64,000 bases of DNA from Megalopta genalis. Lineage: Eukaryota; Arthropoda; Insecta; Hymenoptera; Halictidae. Below, piece by piece: positions 35,478 through 48,322 of this stretch (position 1 is the stretch's first letter; every line of letters begins with the position of its first letter). Both the position numbers and the translations under genes were made by a program. Where the stretch lies: assembly GCF_051020955.1 (NCBI RefSeq), contig NW_027476092.1, positions 2,840,501 to 2,904,500 on the forward strand. The letters are read 5' to 3'. The notes below the pieces were generated by a model that did not search any database, was not told where the DNA came from, and was given only the letters and a program-made list of their open reading frames with translations.

Positions 35478-36206
35478 GAACATTTGTTCATTCGCTTTAT
35501 TTGTTCATTCGTTCATTAGTTCATTTGTTCATTAGTTCATTTGTCCATTTGTGCATTTGTTCACTTGTTCATTTGTTCATTAGTTCGTTTGTTCTTTTGT
35601 TCGTTTGTTCGTTTGTTCATTTGTTGATTTGTTCATTTGTTCATTTGTTCGTTTGTTCATTTGTTCGTTTGTTCGTTTGTTCGTTTGTTCATTTGTTCAT
35701 TGGTTCATTTGTTCATTTGTTCAATTGTTCATTTGTTCTTTTGTTCATTTGTTCATTTGCTTATTTGTTCATTTGTTCATTTGTTCATTTGTTCAGTTGT
35801 TAATTTGTTAATTTGTTCATTTGTTCACTTGTTCACTTGTTCATTTGTTCATATGTTCATTTGTTCATTTGTTCATATGTTCATATGTTCATTTGTTCAT
35901 TTGTTCATTTGTTCATTTGTTCATTTGTTCATTTGTTCATTTGTTCATTTGTTCATTTGTTCATTTGTTCATTTGTTCATTTGTTCATTTGTTCATTTGT
36001 CCATTTGTCCATTTGTCGAATTGTCCATTCGTCCATTTGTCCATTTGTCCATTTGTTCATTTGTCCATTTGTTCATGTGTTCATTTGTTCATTTGTTCAT
36101 TTGTTCATTTGTTCATTTGTTCATTTGTTCATTTGTTCATTTGTTCATTTGTTCATTTGTTCATTTGTTCATTTGTTCATTTGTTCATTTGTTCATTTGT
36201 TCATTT
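35478..36206. repeat. Beta unit 2 (729 bp)
   Basis: Matches beta 1 at an offset of 6876 to 6884, one octamer longer. Its GTCC block (35999-36082) has a private C-to-G change giving GTCGAATTG. Confidence 0.87.
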
Positions 36207-38504
36207 GAACATTTGTTCATTCGCTTTATTTGTTCATTCGTTCATTAGTTCATTTGTTCATTAGTTCATTTGTCCATTTGTGCATTTGTTCACTTGTTCA
36301 TTTGTTCATTTGTTCGTTTGTTCTTTTGTTCGTTTGTTCGTTTGTTCGTTTGTTCATTTGTTGATTTGTTCATTTGTTCGTTTGTTCATTTGTTCGTTTG
36401 TCCATTTGTTCATTTGTTCATTTGTTCATTTGTTCATTTGTTCATTTGTTCATTTGTTCTTTTGTTCATTTGTTCATTTGTTCATTCGTTCACTTGTTCA
36501 CTCGTTCACTTGTTCACTCGTTCACTTGTTCACTCGTTCACTTGTTCACTCGTTCACTTGTTCACTCGTTCACTTGTTCACTTGTTCATTTGTTCATTTG
36601 TTCATTCGTTCATTCGTTCACTTGTTCATTCGTTCACTTGTTCAATTGTTCATTCGTTCTTTTGTTCATTTGTTCATTTGCTCATTTGTTCATTTGAACA
36701 TTTGTTCATTTGCTCATTTGCTCATTTGTTCATTTGTTCATTTGTTCATTTGTCTATTTCTTCATTTGTTCATTTGTCCATTTGTTCATTTGTTCATTTG
36801 ATCATTTGTTCATTTGTTCATTTGTTCATTTGTTCATTTGTCCATTTGTCCATTTGTTCATTTGTCCATTTGTTCATTTGTTCATTTGTTCATTTGTTCA
36901 TTTGTTCAATTGTTCATTTGTTCTTTTGTTCATTTGTTCATTTGCTTATTTGTTCATTTGTTCATTTGTTCATTTGTTCAGTTGTTAATTTGTTCATTTG
37001 TTCATTTTTTTTCATTTGTTCATTTGTTCATTTTTTCATATGTTCATTTGTTCATTTGTTCATTTGCTCATTTGCTCATTTGCTCATTTGTTGATTTGTT
37101 CATTTTTCATTTGTTCATTTGTTCATTTGTTCATTTGTTCATTATTTCATTTGTTCATTTGTTCATTTGTTCAATTGTTCATTTGCTCATTTGTTCATTT
37201 GATCATTTGTTCATTTGTTCATTTCTTCATTTGTTCATTTGTCCATTTGTTCATTTGTCTATTTCTTCATTTGTTCATTTGTCCATTTGTTCATTGGTTC
37301 ATTTGTTCATTTGTTCATTTGTTCATTTGTTCATTTGTTCATTTGTTCATTTGTTCATTTGTTCATTTGTTCATTTGTTCATTTGTTCATTTGTTCATTT
37401 GTTCATTTGTTCATTTGTTCATTTGTTCATTTGTTCATTTGTTCATTTGTTCATTTGTTCATTTGTTCATTTGTTCATTCGTTCATTAGTTCATTTGTTC
37501 ATTAGTTCATTTGTCCATTTGTGCATTTGTTCACTTGTTCATTTGTTCATTTGTTCATTTGTTCATTTGTTCATTTGTTCATTTGTTCATATGTTCATTT
37601 GTTCATATGTTTATTTGTTCATTTGTCGATTTGAACATTTGTTCACTTGTTCATTTGTTCATTTGTTCATTTGTTCGTTTGTTCATTTGTTCGTTTGTTC
37701 GTTTGTTCCTTTGTTGATTTGTTCATTCGTTCACTTGTTCATTCGTTCCCTTGTTCATTCGTTCACTTGTTCATTCGTTCACTTGTTCATTCGTTCACTT
37801 GTTCATTCGTTCACTTGTTCACTTGTTCATTTGTTCATTTGTTCACTTGTTCACTTGTTCATTTGTTCATTTGTTCATTTGTTCATTCGTTCATTCGTTC
37901 ATTCGTTCACTTGTTCATTCGTTCATTTGTTCATTTGTTCATTTGTTCATTTGTTCATTTGTTCATTTGTTCATTTGTTCATTTGTTCATTTGTTCATTT
38001 GTTCATTTGTTCATTTGTTCATTTGTCCATTTGTCCATTTGTCCATTTGTTCATTTGTTCATTTGTTCATTTGTTCATTTGTTCATTTGTTCATTTGTTC
38101 ATTTGTTCATTTGTTCATTTGTTCATTTGTTCATTTGTTCAGTTGTTCATTTGTTCATTTGTTCATTTGTTCATTTGTTCATTTGTTCATTTGTTCATTT
38201 GTTCATTTGTTCATTTGTTCATTTGTTCATTTGTTCATTTGTTCATTTGTTCATTTGTTCATTTGTTCATTTGTTCATTTGTTCATTTGTTCATTTGTTC
38301 ATTTGTCCATTTGTCCATTTGTCCAATTGTCCATTCGTCCATTTGTCCATTTGTCCATTTGTTCATTTGTCCATTTGTTCATGTGTTCATTTGTTCATTT
38401 GTTCATTTGTTCATTTGTTCATTTGTTCATTTGTTCATTTGTTCATTTGTTCATTTGTTCATTTGTTCATTTGTTCATTTGTTCATTTGTTCATTTGTTC
38501 ATTT
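36207..38504. repeat. Gamma unit 2 (2298 bp)
   Basis: Matches gamma 1 at an offset of 6884, rising to 6892 after one extra octamer near 37330-37480. C at 36696, 8-T tract at 37005-37012, D at 37633, 16-bp arrays at 36485-36584 and 37726-37824, GTCC block at 38305-38388. I noticed no substitution differences from gamma 1 in the lines compared. Confidence 0.87.
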
Positions 38505-39649
38505 GAACATTTGTTCATTCGCTTTATTTGTTCATTTGTTCATTAGTTCATTTGTCCATTTGTGCATTTGTTCACTTGTTCATTTGTTCATTTGTTCGTT
38601 TGTTCTTTTGTTCGTTTGTTCGTTTGTTCGTTTGTTCATTTGTTGATTTGTTCATTTGTTCGTTTGTTCATTTGTTCGTTTGTCCATTTGTTCATTTGTT
38701 CATTTGTTCATTTGTTCATTTGTTCATTTGCTTATTTGTTCATTTGTTCATTTGTTCATTTGTTCAGTTGTTAATTTGTTCATTTGTTCATTTTTTTCAT
38801 TTGTTCATTTGTTCATTTTTTCATATGTTCATTTGTTCATTTGTTCATTTGCTCATTTGCTCATTTGCTCATTTGTTGATTTGTTCATTTTTCATTTGTT
38901 CATTTGTTCATTTGTTCATTTGTTCATTATTTCATTTGTTCATTTGTTCATTTGTTCAATTGTTCATTTGTTCATTTGTTCATTTGTTCATTTGTTCATT
39001 TGTTCATTTCTTCATTTGTTCATTTGTCCATTTGTTCATTTGTTCATTTGTTCATTTGTTCATTTGTTCATTTGTTCATTTGATCATTTGTTCATTTGTT
39101 CATTTGTTCATTTGTTCATTTGTTCATTTGTTCATTTGTTCATTTGTTCATTTGTTCATTTGATCATTTGTTCATTTGTTCATTTGTTCATTTGTCCATT
39201 TGTCCATTTGTCCATTTGTTCATTTGTTCATTTGTTCATTTGTTCATTTGTTCATTTGTTCATTTGTTCATTTGTTCATTTGTTCACTTGTTCATTTGTT
39301 CATTTGTCCATTTGTCCATTTGTCCATTTGTCCATTTGTTCATTTGTTCATTTGTTCATTTGTTCATTTGTTCATTTGTTCATTTGTTCATTTGTTCATT
39401 TGTTCATTTGTTCATTTGTTCATTTGTTCATTTGTTCATTTGTTCATTTGTTCATTTGTTCATTTGTTCATTTGTTCATTTGTTCATTTGTTCATTTGTT
39501 CATTTGTTCATTTGTTCATTTGTTCATTTGTTCATTTGTTCATTTGTTCATTTGTTCATTTGTTCATTTGTTCATTTGTTCATTTGTTCATTTGTTCATT
39601 TGTTCATTTGTTCATTTGTTCATTTGTTCATTTGTTCATTTGTTCATTT
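38505..39649. repeat. Delta unit 2 (1145 bp)
   Basis: Matches delta 1 at an offset of 6892 down to the GTCC runs, 7-T tract at 38791-38797. The final perfect run is 40 bp (five octamers) shorter than in delta 1 overall, and the ATTTTTTC variant of delta 1 is absent. Confidence 0.87.
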
Positions 39650-42161
39650 GAACATTTGTTCATTCGCTTTATTTGTTCATTCGTTCATTAGTTCATTTGT
39701 TCATTAGTTCATTTGTCCATTTGTGCATTTGTTCACTTGTTCATTTGTTCATTAGTTCGTTTGTTCTTTTGTTCGTTTGTTCGTTTGTTCGTTTGTTCAT
39801 TTGTTGATTTGTTCATTTGTTCATTTGTTCGTTTGTTCATTTGTTCGTTTGTTCGTTTGTTCGTTTGTTCATTTGTTCATTGGTTCATTTGTTCATTTGT
39901 TCAATTGTTCATTTGTTCTTTTGTTCATTTGTTCATTTCCTTATTTGTTCATTTGTTCATTTGTTCATTTGTTCAGTTGTTAATTTGTTCATTTGTTCAT
40001 TTGTTCACTTGTTCACTTGTTCATTTGTTCATATGTTCATTTGTTCATTTGTTCATATGTTCATATGTTCATTTGTTCATTTGTTCATTTGTTCATTTGT
40101 TCATTTGTTCATTTGTTCATTTGTTCATTTGTTCATTTGTTCATTTGTTCATTTGTTCATTTGTTCATTTGTTCATTTGTTCATTTGTTCATTTGTTCAT
40201 TTGTTCATTTGTTCATTTGTTCATTTGTTCATTTGTTCATTTGTTCATTTGTTCATTTGTTCATTTGTCCATTTGTCCATTTGTTCATTTGTTCATTTGT
40301 TCATTTGTTCATTTGTTCATTTGTTCATTTGTTCATTTGTTCATTTGTTCATTTGTTCATTTGTTCATTTGTTCATTTGTTCATTTGTTCATTTGTTCAT
40401 TTGTTCATTTGTTCATTTGTTCATTTGTTCATTTGTTCATTTGTTCAATTGTTCATTTGTTCATTTGTTCATTTGTTCATTTGTTCATTTGTCCATTTGT
40501 TCATTCTTCATTTGTTCATTTGTTCATTTGTTCATTTGTTCATTTGTTCATTTGTTCATTTGTTCATTTGTTCATTTGTTCATTTGTTCATTTGTTCATT
40601 TGTTCATTTGTTCATTTGTTCATTTGTCTATTTCTTCATTTGTTCATTTGTCCATTTGTTCATTTGTTCATTTGATCATTTGTTCATTTGTTCATTTGTT
40701 CATTTGTTCATTTGTTCATTTGTCCATTTGTTCATTTGTTCATTTGTTCATTTGTTCATTTGTTCATTTGTTCATTTGTTCATTTGTTCATTTGTTCATT
40801 TGTTCATTTGTTCATTTGTTCATTTGTTCATTTGTTCATTTGTTCAATTGTTCATTTGTTCTTTTGTTCATTTGTTCATTTGCTTATTTGTTCATTTGTT
40901 CATTTGTTCATTTGTTCAGTTGTTAATTTGTTCATTTGTTCATTTTTTTTCATTTGTTCATTTGTTCATTTTTTCATATGTTCATTTGTTCATTTGTTCA
41001 TTTTTCTTTTGTTCATTTGTTCATTTGTTCATTTGTTCATTATTTCATTTGTTCATTTGTTCATTTGTTCAATTGTTCATTTGTTCATTTGTTCATTTGA
41101 TCATTTGTTCATTTGTTCATTTCTTCATTTGTTCATTTGTCCATTTGTTCATTTGTCTATTTCTTCATTTGTTCATTTGTCCATTTGTTCATTTGTTCAT
41201 TTGTTCATTTGTTCATTTGTTCATATGTTCATTTGTTCATTTGTTCATATGTTCATTTGTTCATTTGTTCATATGTTCATTAGTTCATTTGTCCATTTGT
41301 TCATTTGTTCACTTGTTCATTTGTTCATTTGTTCATTCTTCATTTGTTCATTTGTACAATTGTTCATTTGTTCATTTGTTTATTTGTTCATTTGTTCATT
41401 TGATCATTTGTTCATTTGTTCATTTGTTCATTTGTTCATTTGTTCATTTGTTCATTTGTTCATTTGTTCATTTGTTCATTTGTTCATTTGATCATTTGTT
41501 CATTTGTTCATTTGTTCATTTGTCCATTTGTCCATTTGTCCATTTGTTCATTTGTTCATTTGTTCATTTGTTCATTTGTTCATTTGTTCATTTGTTCATT
41601 TGTTCACTTGTTCATTTGTTCATTTGTCCATTTGTTCATTTGTTCATTTGTTCATTTGTTCATTTGTTCATTTGTTCATTTGTTCATTTGTTCACTTGTT
41701 CATTTGTTCATTTGTTCATTTGTTCATTTGTTCATTTGTTCATTTGTTCATTTGTTCATTTGTTCATTTGTTCATTCGTTCATTAGTTCATTTGTTCATT
41801 TGTTCATTTGTTCATTTGTTCATTTGTTCATTTGTTCATTTGTTCATTTGTTCAATTGTTCACTTGTTCATTTGTTCATTTGTTCATTTGTTCACTTGTT
41901 CATTTGTTCATTTGTTCATTTGTTCATTTGTTCATTTGTTCATTTGTTCATTTGTTCATTTGTTCATTTGTTCATTTGTTCATTTGTTCATTTGTTCATT
42001 TGTTCATTTGTTCATTTGTTCATTTGTTCATTTGTTCATTTGTTCATTTGTTCATTTGTTCATTTGTTCATTTGTTCATTTGTTCATTTGTTCATTTGTT
42101 CATTTGTTCATTTGTTCATTTGTTCATTTGTTCATTTGTTCATTTGTTCATTTGTTCATTT
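39650..42161. repeat. Alpha unit 3 (2512 bp)
   Basis: Begins as alpha 2 (TTTCCTTATTTG near 39938, single GTTAATT). 8-T tract at 40943-40950. ATTTTTC is followed by TTTTG instead of ATTTG (41001-41011), a change shared only with alpha 4 near 51845. TATG block at 41222-41286. The ATTTATTC variant of alpha 1 and 2 is absent. The GTCC cluster near 41624 is reduced to one octamer. Confidence 0.85.
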
Positions 42162-42986
42162 GAACATTTGTTCATTCGCTTTATTTGTTCATTCGTTCAT
42201 TAGTTCATTTGTTCATTAGTTCATTTGTCCATTTGTGCATTTGTTCACTTGTTCATTTGTTCATTAGTTCGTTTGTTCTTTTGTTCGTTTGTTCGTTTGT
42301 TCATTTGTTGATTTGTTCATTTGTTCATTTGTTCGTTTGTTCATTTGTTCGTTTGTTCGTTTGTTCGTTTGTTCATTTGTTCATTGGTTCATTTGTTCAT
42401 TTGTTCAATTGTTCATTTGATCTTTTGTTCATTTGTTCATTTGCTTATTTGTTCATTTGTTCATTTGTTCATTTGTTCAGTTGTTAATTTGTTAATTTGT
42501 TCATTTGTTCACTTGTTCACTTGTTCATTTGTTCATATGTTCATTTGTTCATTTGTTCATATGTTCATATGTTCATTTGTTCATTTGTTCATTTGTTCAT
42601 TTGTTCATTTGTTCATTTGTTCATTTGTTCATTTGTTCATTTGTTCATTTGTTCATTTGTTCATTTGTTCATTTGTTCATTTGTTCATTTGTTCATTTGT
42701 TCATTTGTTCATTTGTCCATTTGTCCATTTGTCCAATTGTCCATTCGTCCATTTGTCCATTTGTCCATTTGTTCATTTGTCCATTTGTTCATGTGTTCGT
42801 TTGTTCATTTGTTCATTTGTTCATTTGTTCATTTGTTCATTTGTTCATTTGTTCATTTGTTCATTTGTTCATTTGTTCATTTGTTCATTTGTTCATTTGT
42901 TCATTTGTTCATTTGTTCATTTGTTCATTTGTTCATTTGTTCATTTGTTCATTTGTTCATTTGTTCATTTGTTCATTTGTTCATTT
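42162..42986. repeat. Beta unit 3 (825 bp); last beta
   Basis: Matches beta 2 at an offset of 6684, with extra clean octamers after the GTCC block (42715-42798) and before it. Private changes: TTTGATCTTTTG near 42417 and GTGTTCGTTTG near 42793. No beta unit follows alpha 4. Confidence 0.86.
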
Positions 42987-45506
42987 GAACATTTGTTCAT
43001 TCGCTTTATTTGTTCATTCGTTCATTAGTTCATTTGTTCATTAGTTCATTTGTCCATTTGTGCATTTGTTCACTTGTTCATTTGTTCATTTGTTCGTTTG
43101 TTCTTTTGTTCGTTTGTTCGTTTGTTCGTTTGTTCATTTGTTGATTTGTTCATTCGTTCACTTGTTCACTCGTTCACTTGTTCACTCGTTCACTTGTTCA
43201 CTCGTTCACTTGTTCACTCGTTCACTTGTTCACTCGTTCACTTGTTCACTTGTTCATTTGTTCATTTGTTCATTCGTTCATTCGTTCACTTGTTCATTCG
43301 TTCACTTGTTCAATTGTTCATTCGTTCTTTTGTTCATTTGTTCATTTGCTTATTTGTTCATTTGAACATTTGTTCATTTGCTCATTTGCTCATTTGTTCA
43401 TTTGTTCATTTGTTCATTTGTCTATTTCTTCATTTGTTCATTTGTCCATTTGTTCATTTGTTCATTTGATCATTTGTTCATTTGTTCATTTGTTCATTTG
43501 TTCATTTGTCCATTTGTCCATTTGTTCATTTGTCCATTTGTTCATTTGTTCATTTGTTCATTTGTTCATTTGTTCAATTGTTCATTTGTTCTTTTGTTCA
43601 TTTGTTCATTTGCTTATTTGTTCATTTGTTCATTATTTCATTTGTTCATTTGTTCATTTGTTCAATTGTTCATTTGTTCATTTGTTCATTTGATCATTTG
43701 TTCATTTGTTCATTTCTTCATTTGTTCATTTGTCCATTTGTTCATTTGTCTATTTCTTCATTTGTTCATTTGTCCATTTGTTCATTTGTTCATTTGTTCA
43801 TTTGTTCATTTGTTCATATGTTCATTTGTTCATTTGTTCATATGTTCATTTGTTCATTTGTTCATATGTTCATTAGTTCATTTGTCCATTTGTTCATTTG
43901 TTCACTTGTTCATTTGTTCATTTGTTCATTCTTCATTTGTTCATTTGTACAATTGTTCATTTGTTCATTTGTTTATTTGTTCATTTGTTCATTTGTTCAT
44001 TTGTTCATTTGTTCATTTGTTCATTTGTTCATTTGTTCATTTGTTCATTTGTTCATTTGTTCATTTGTTCATTTGTTCATTTGTTCATTTGTTCATTTGT
44101 TCATTTGTTCATTTGATCATTTGTTCATTTGTTCATTTGTTCATTTGTTCATTTGTTCATTTGTTCATTTGTTCATTTGTTCATTTGTTCATTTGTTCAT
44201 TTGTTCATTTGTTCATTTGTTCATTTGTTCATTTGTTCATTTGTTCATTTGTTCATTTGTTCATTTGTTCATATGTTCATTTGTTCATATGTTTATTTGT
44301 TCATTTGTCGATTTGAACATTTGTTCACTTGTTCATTTGTTCATTTGTTCATTTGTTCGTTTGTTCATTTGTTCGTTTGTTCGTTTGTTCCTTTGTTGAT
44401 TTGTTCATTCGTTCACTTGTTCATTCGTTCCCTTGTTCATTCGTTCACTTGTTCATTCGTTCACTTGTTCATTCGTTCACTTGTTCATTCGTTCACTTGT
44501 TCACTTGTTCATTTGTTCATTTGTTCATTTGTTCATTCGTTCATTCGTTCATTCGTTCACTTGTTCATTCGTTCATTTGTTCATTTGTTCATTTGTTCAT
44601 TTGTTCATTTGTTCATTTGTTCATTTGTTCATTTGTTCATTTGTTCATTTGTTCATTTGTCCATTTGTCCATTTGTCCATTTGTTCATTTGTTCATTTGT
44701 TCATTTGTTCATTTGTTCATTTGTTCATTTGTTCATTTGTTCATTTGTTCATTTGTTCATTTGTTCATTTGTTCAGTTGTTCATTTGTTCATTTGTTCAT
44801 TTGTTCATTTGTTCATTTATTCATTTGTTCATTTGTTCATTTGTTCATTTGTTCATTTGTTCATTTGTTCATTTGTTCATTTGTTCATTTGTTCATTTGT
44901 TCATATGGTCATTTGTTCATTTGTCCATTTGTCCATTTGTCCAATTGTCCATTCGTCCATTTGTCCATTTGTCCATTTGTTCATTTGTCCATTTGTTCAT
45001 GTGTTCATTTGTTCATTTGTTCATTTGTTCATTTGTTCATTTGTTCATTTGTTCATTTGTTCATTTGTTCATTTGTTCATTAGTTCATTTGTCCATTTGT
45101 GCATTTGTTCACTTGTTCATTTGTTCATTTGTTCGTTTGTTCTTTTGTTCGTTTGTTCGTTTGTTCGTTTGTTCATTTGTTGATTTGTTCATTTGTTCGT
45201 TTGTTCATTTGTTCTTTTGTTCATTTGTTCATTTGCTTATTTGTTCATTTGTTCATTTGTTCATTTGTTCAGTTGTTAATTTGTTCATTTGTTCATTTTT
45301 TTCATTTGTTCATTTGTTCATTTTTTCATATGTTCATTTGTTCATTTGTTCATTTGCTCATTTGCTCATTTGCTCATTTGTTGATTTGTTCATTTTTCAT
45401 TTGTTCATTTGTTCATTTGTTCATTTGTTCATTATTTCATTTGTTCATTTGTTCATTTGTTCAATTGTTCATTTGTTCATTTGTTCATTTGTTCATTTGT
45501 TCATTT
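42987..45506. repeat. Gamma unit 3, first copy of an exact 2520-bp duplication
   Basis: The head is shortened: GTTGATTTG leads straight into the 16-bp dimer array (43153-43256). C at 43364, TCTATTTCTTC near 43418 and 43748, TATG block at 43815-43879, D at 44315, second 16-bp array at 44408-44506. Two changes new to this family appear, ATTTATTC near 44817 and CATATGGTC near 44902. The GTCC block at 44923-45006 is followed by delta-like content (GTCC, GTGC, TTCG patch, 7-T tract at 45296-45302) with the B landmark between gamma and delta missing. The unit ends at B 45507. Confidence 0.88.
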
Positions 45507-48322
45507 GAACATTTGTTCATTCGCTTTATTTGTTCATTCGTTCATTAGTTCATTTGTTCATTAGTTCATTTGTCCATTTGTGCATTTGTTCACTTGTTCA
45601 TTTGTTCATTTGTTCGTTTGTTCTTTTGTTCGTTTGTTCGTTTGTTCGTTTGTTCATTTGTTGATTTGTTCATTCGTTCACTTGTTCACTCGTTCACTTG
45701 TTCACTCGTTCACTTGTTCACTCGTTCACTTGTTCACTCGTTCACTTGTTCACTCGTTCACTTGTTCACTTGTTCATTTGTTCATTTGTTCATTCGTTCA
45801 TTCGTTCACTTGTTCATTCGTTCACTTGTTCAATTGTTCATTCGTTCTTTTGTTCATTTGTTCATTTGCTTATTTGTTCATTTGAACATTTGTTCATTTG
45901 CTCATTTGCTCATTTGTTCATTTGTTCATTTGTTCATTTGTCTATTTCTTCATTTGTTCATTTGTCCATTTGTTCATTTGTTCATTTGATCATTTGTTCA
46001 TTTGTTCATTTGTTCATTTGTTCATTTGTCCATTTGTCCATTTGTTCATTTGTCCATTTGTTCATTTGTTCATTTGTTCATTTGTTCATTTGTTCAATTG
46101 TTCATTTGTTCTTTTGTTCATTTGTTCATTTGCTTATTTGTTCATTTGTTCATTATTTCATTTGTTCATTTGTTCATTTGTTCAATTGTTCATTTGTTCA
46201 TTTGTTCATTTGATCATTTGTTCATTTGTTCATTTCTTCATTTGTTCATTTGTCCATTTGTTCATTTGTCTATTTCTTCATTTGTTCATTTGTCCATTTG
46301 TTCATTTGTTCATTTGTTCATTTGTTCATTTGTTCATATGTTCATTTGTTCATTTGTTCATATGTTCATTTGTTCATTTGTTCATATGTTCATTAGTTCA
46401 TTTGTCCATTTGTTCATTTGTTCACTTGTTCATTTGTTCATTTGTTCATTCTTCATTTGTTCATTTGTACAATTGTTCATTTGTTCATTTGTTTATTTGT
46501 TCATTTGTTCATTTGTTCATTTGTTCATTTGTTCATTTGTTCATTTGTTCATTTGTTCATTTGTTCATTTGTTCATTTGTTCATTTGTTCATTTGTTCAT
46601 TTGTTCATTTGTTCATTTGTTCATTTGTTCATTTGATCATTTGTTCATTTGTTCATTTGTTCATTTGTTCATTTGTTCATTTGTTCATTTGTTCATTTGT
46701 TCATTTGTTCATTTGTTCATTTGTTCATTTGTTCATTTGTTCATTTGTTCATTTGTTCATTTGTTCATTTGTTCATTTGTTCATTTGTTCATATGTTCAT
46801 TTGTTCATATGTTTATTTGTTCATTTGTCGATTTGAACATTTGTTCACTTGTTCATTTGTTCATTTGTTCATTTGTTCGTTTGTTCATTTGTTCGTTTGT
46901 TCGTTTGTTCCTTTGTTGATTTGTTCATTCGTTCACTTGTTCATTCGTTCCCTTGTTCATTCGTTCACTTGTTCATTCGTTCACTTGTTCATTCGTTCAC
47001 TTGTTCATTCGTTCACTTGTTCACTTGTTCATTTGTTCATTTGTTCATTTGTTCATTCGTTCATTCGTTCATTCGTTCACTTGTTCATTCGTTCATTTGT
47101 TCATTTGTTCATTTGTTCATTTGTTCATTTGTTCATTTGTTCATTTGTTCATTTGTTCATTTGTTCATTTGTTCATTTGTCCATTTGTCCATTTGTCCAT
47201 TTGTTCATTTGTTCATTTGTTCATTTGTTCATTTGTTCATTTGTTCATTTGTTCATTTGTTCATTTGTTCATTTGTTCATTTGTTCATTTGTTCAGTTGT
47301 TCATTTGTTCATTTGTTCATTTGTTCATTTGTTCATTTATTCATTTGTTCATTTGTTCATTTGTTCATTTGTTCATTTGTTCATTTGTTCATTTGTTCAT
47401 TTGTTCATTTGTTCATTTGTTCATATGGTCATTTGTTCATTTGTCCATTTGTCCATTTGTCCAATTGTCCATTCGTCCATTTGTCCATTTGTCCATTTGT
47501 TCATTTGTCCATTTGTTCATGTGTTCATTTGTTCATTTGTTCATTTGTTCATTTGTTCATTTGTTCATTTGTTCATTTGTTCATTTGTTCATTTGTTCAT
47601 TAGTTCATTTGTCCATTTGTGCATTTGTTCACTTGTTCATTTGTTCATTTGTTCGTTTGTTCTTTTGTTCGTTTGTTCGTTTGTTCGTTTGTTCATTTGT
47701 TGATTTGTTCATTTGTTCGTTTGTTCATTTGTTCTTTTGTTCATTTGTTCATTTGCTTATTTGTTCATTTGTTCATTTGTTCATTTGTTCAGTTGTTAAT
47801 TTGTTCATTTGTTCATTTTTTTCATTTGTTCATTTGTTCATTTTTTCATATGTTCATTTGTTCATTTGTTCATTTGCTCATTTGCTCATTTGCTCATTTG
47901 TTGATTTGTTCATTTTTCATTTGTTCATTTGTTCATTTGTTCATTTGTTCATTATTTCATTTGTTCATTTGTTCAATTGTTCATTTGTTCATTTGTTCAT
48001 TTGTTCATTTGTTCATTTGTTCATTTGTTCATTTGTCCATTTGTTCATTTGTTCATTTGTTCATTTGTTCATTTGTTCATTTGTTAATTTGTTCATTTGT
48101 TCATTTGTTCATTTGTTCATTTGTTCATTTGTTCATTTGTTCATTTGTTCATTTGTTCATTTGTTCATTTGTTCATTTGTTCATTTGTTCATTTGTTCAT
48201 TTGTTCATTTGTTCATTTGTTCATTTGTTCATTTGTTCATTTGTTCATTTGTTCATTTGTTCATTTGTTCATTTGTTCATTTGTTCATTTGTTCATTTGT
48301 TCATTTGTTCATTTGTTCATTT
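45507..48322. repeat. Gamma unit 4, second copy extended by 296 bp (2816 bp)
   Basis: Compared line by line with 42987-45460 at an offset of 2520 I found no difference, across all landmarks (C at 45884, TATG 46335, D 46835, GTCC block 47443, 7-T 47816). It diverges after ATTATTTC near 47953, where one octamer is missing, and continues with CATTTGTCC, GTTAATTTG near 48083 and a clean run to the short-form B at 48323. Confidence 0.88.

Noticed and set aside
42987..48322. Mobile element explaining the kilobase units
   Set aside because: No terminal inverted repeats, target-site duplications, transposase or reverse-transcriptase coding sequence, or any non-octamer sequence is present. The units are delimited only by variants of the same octamer.
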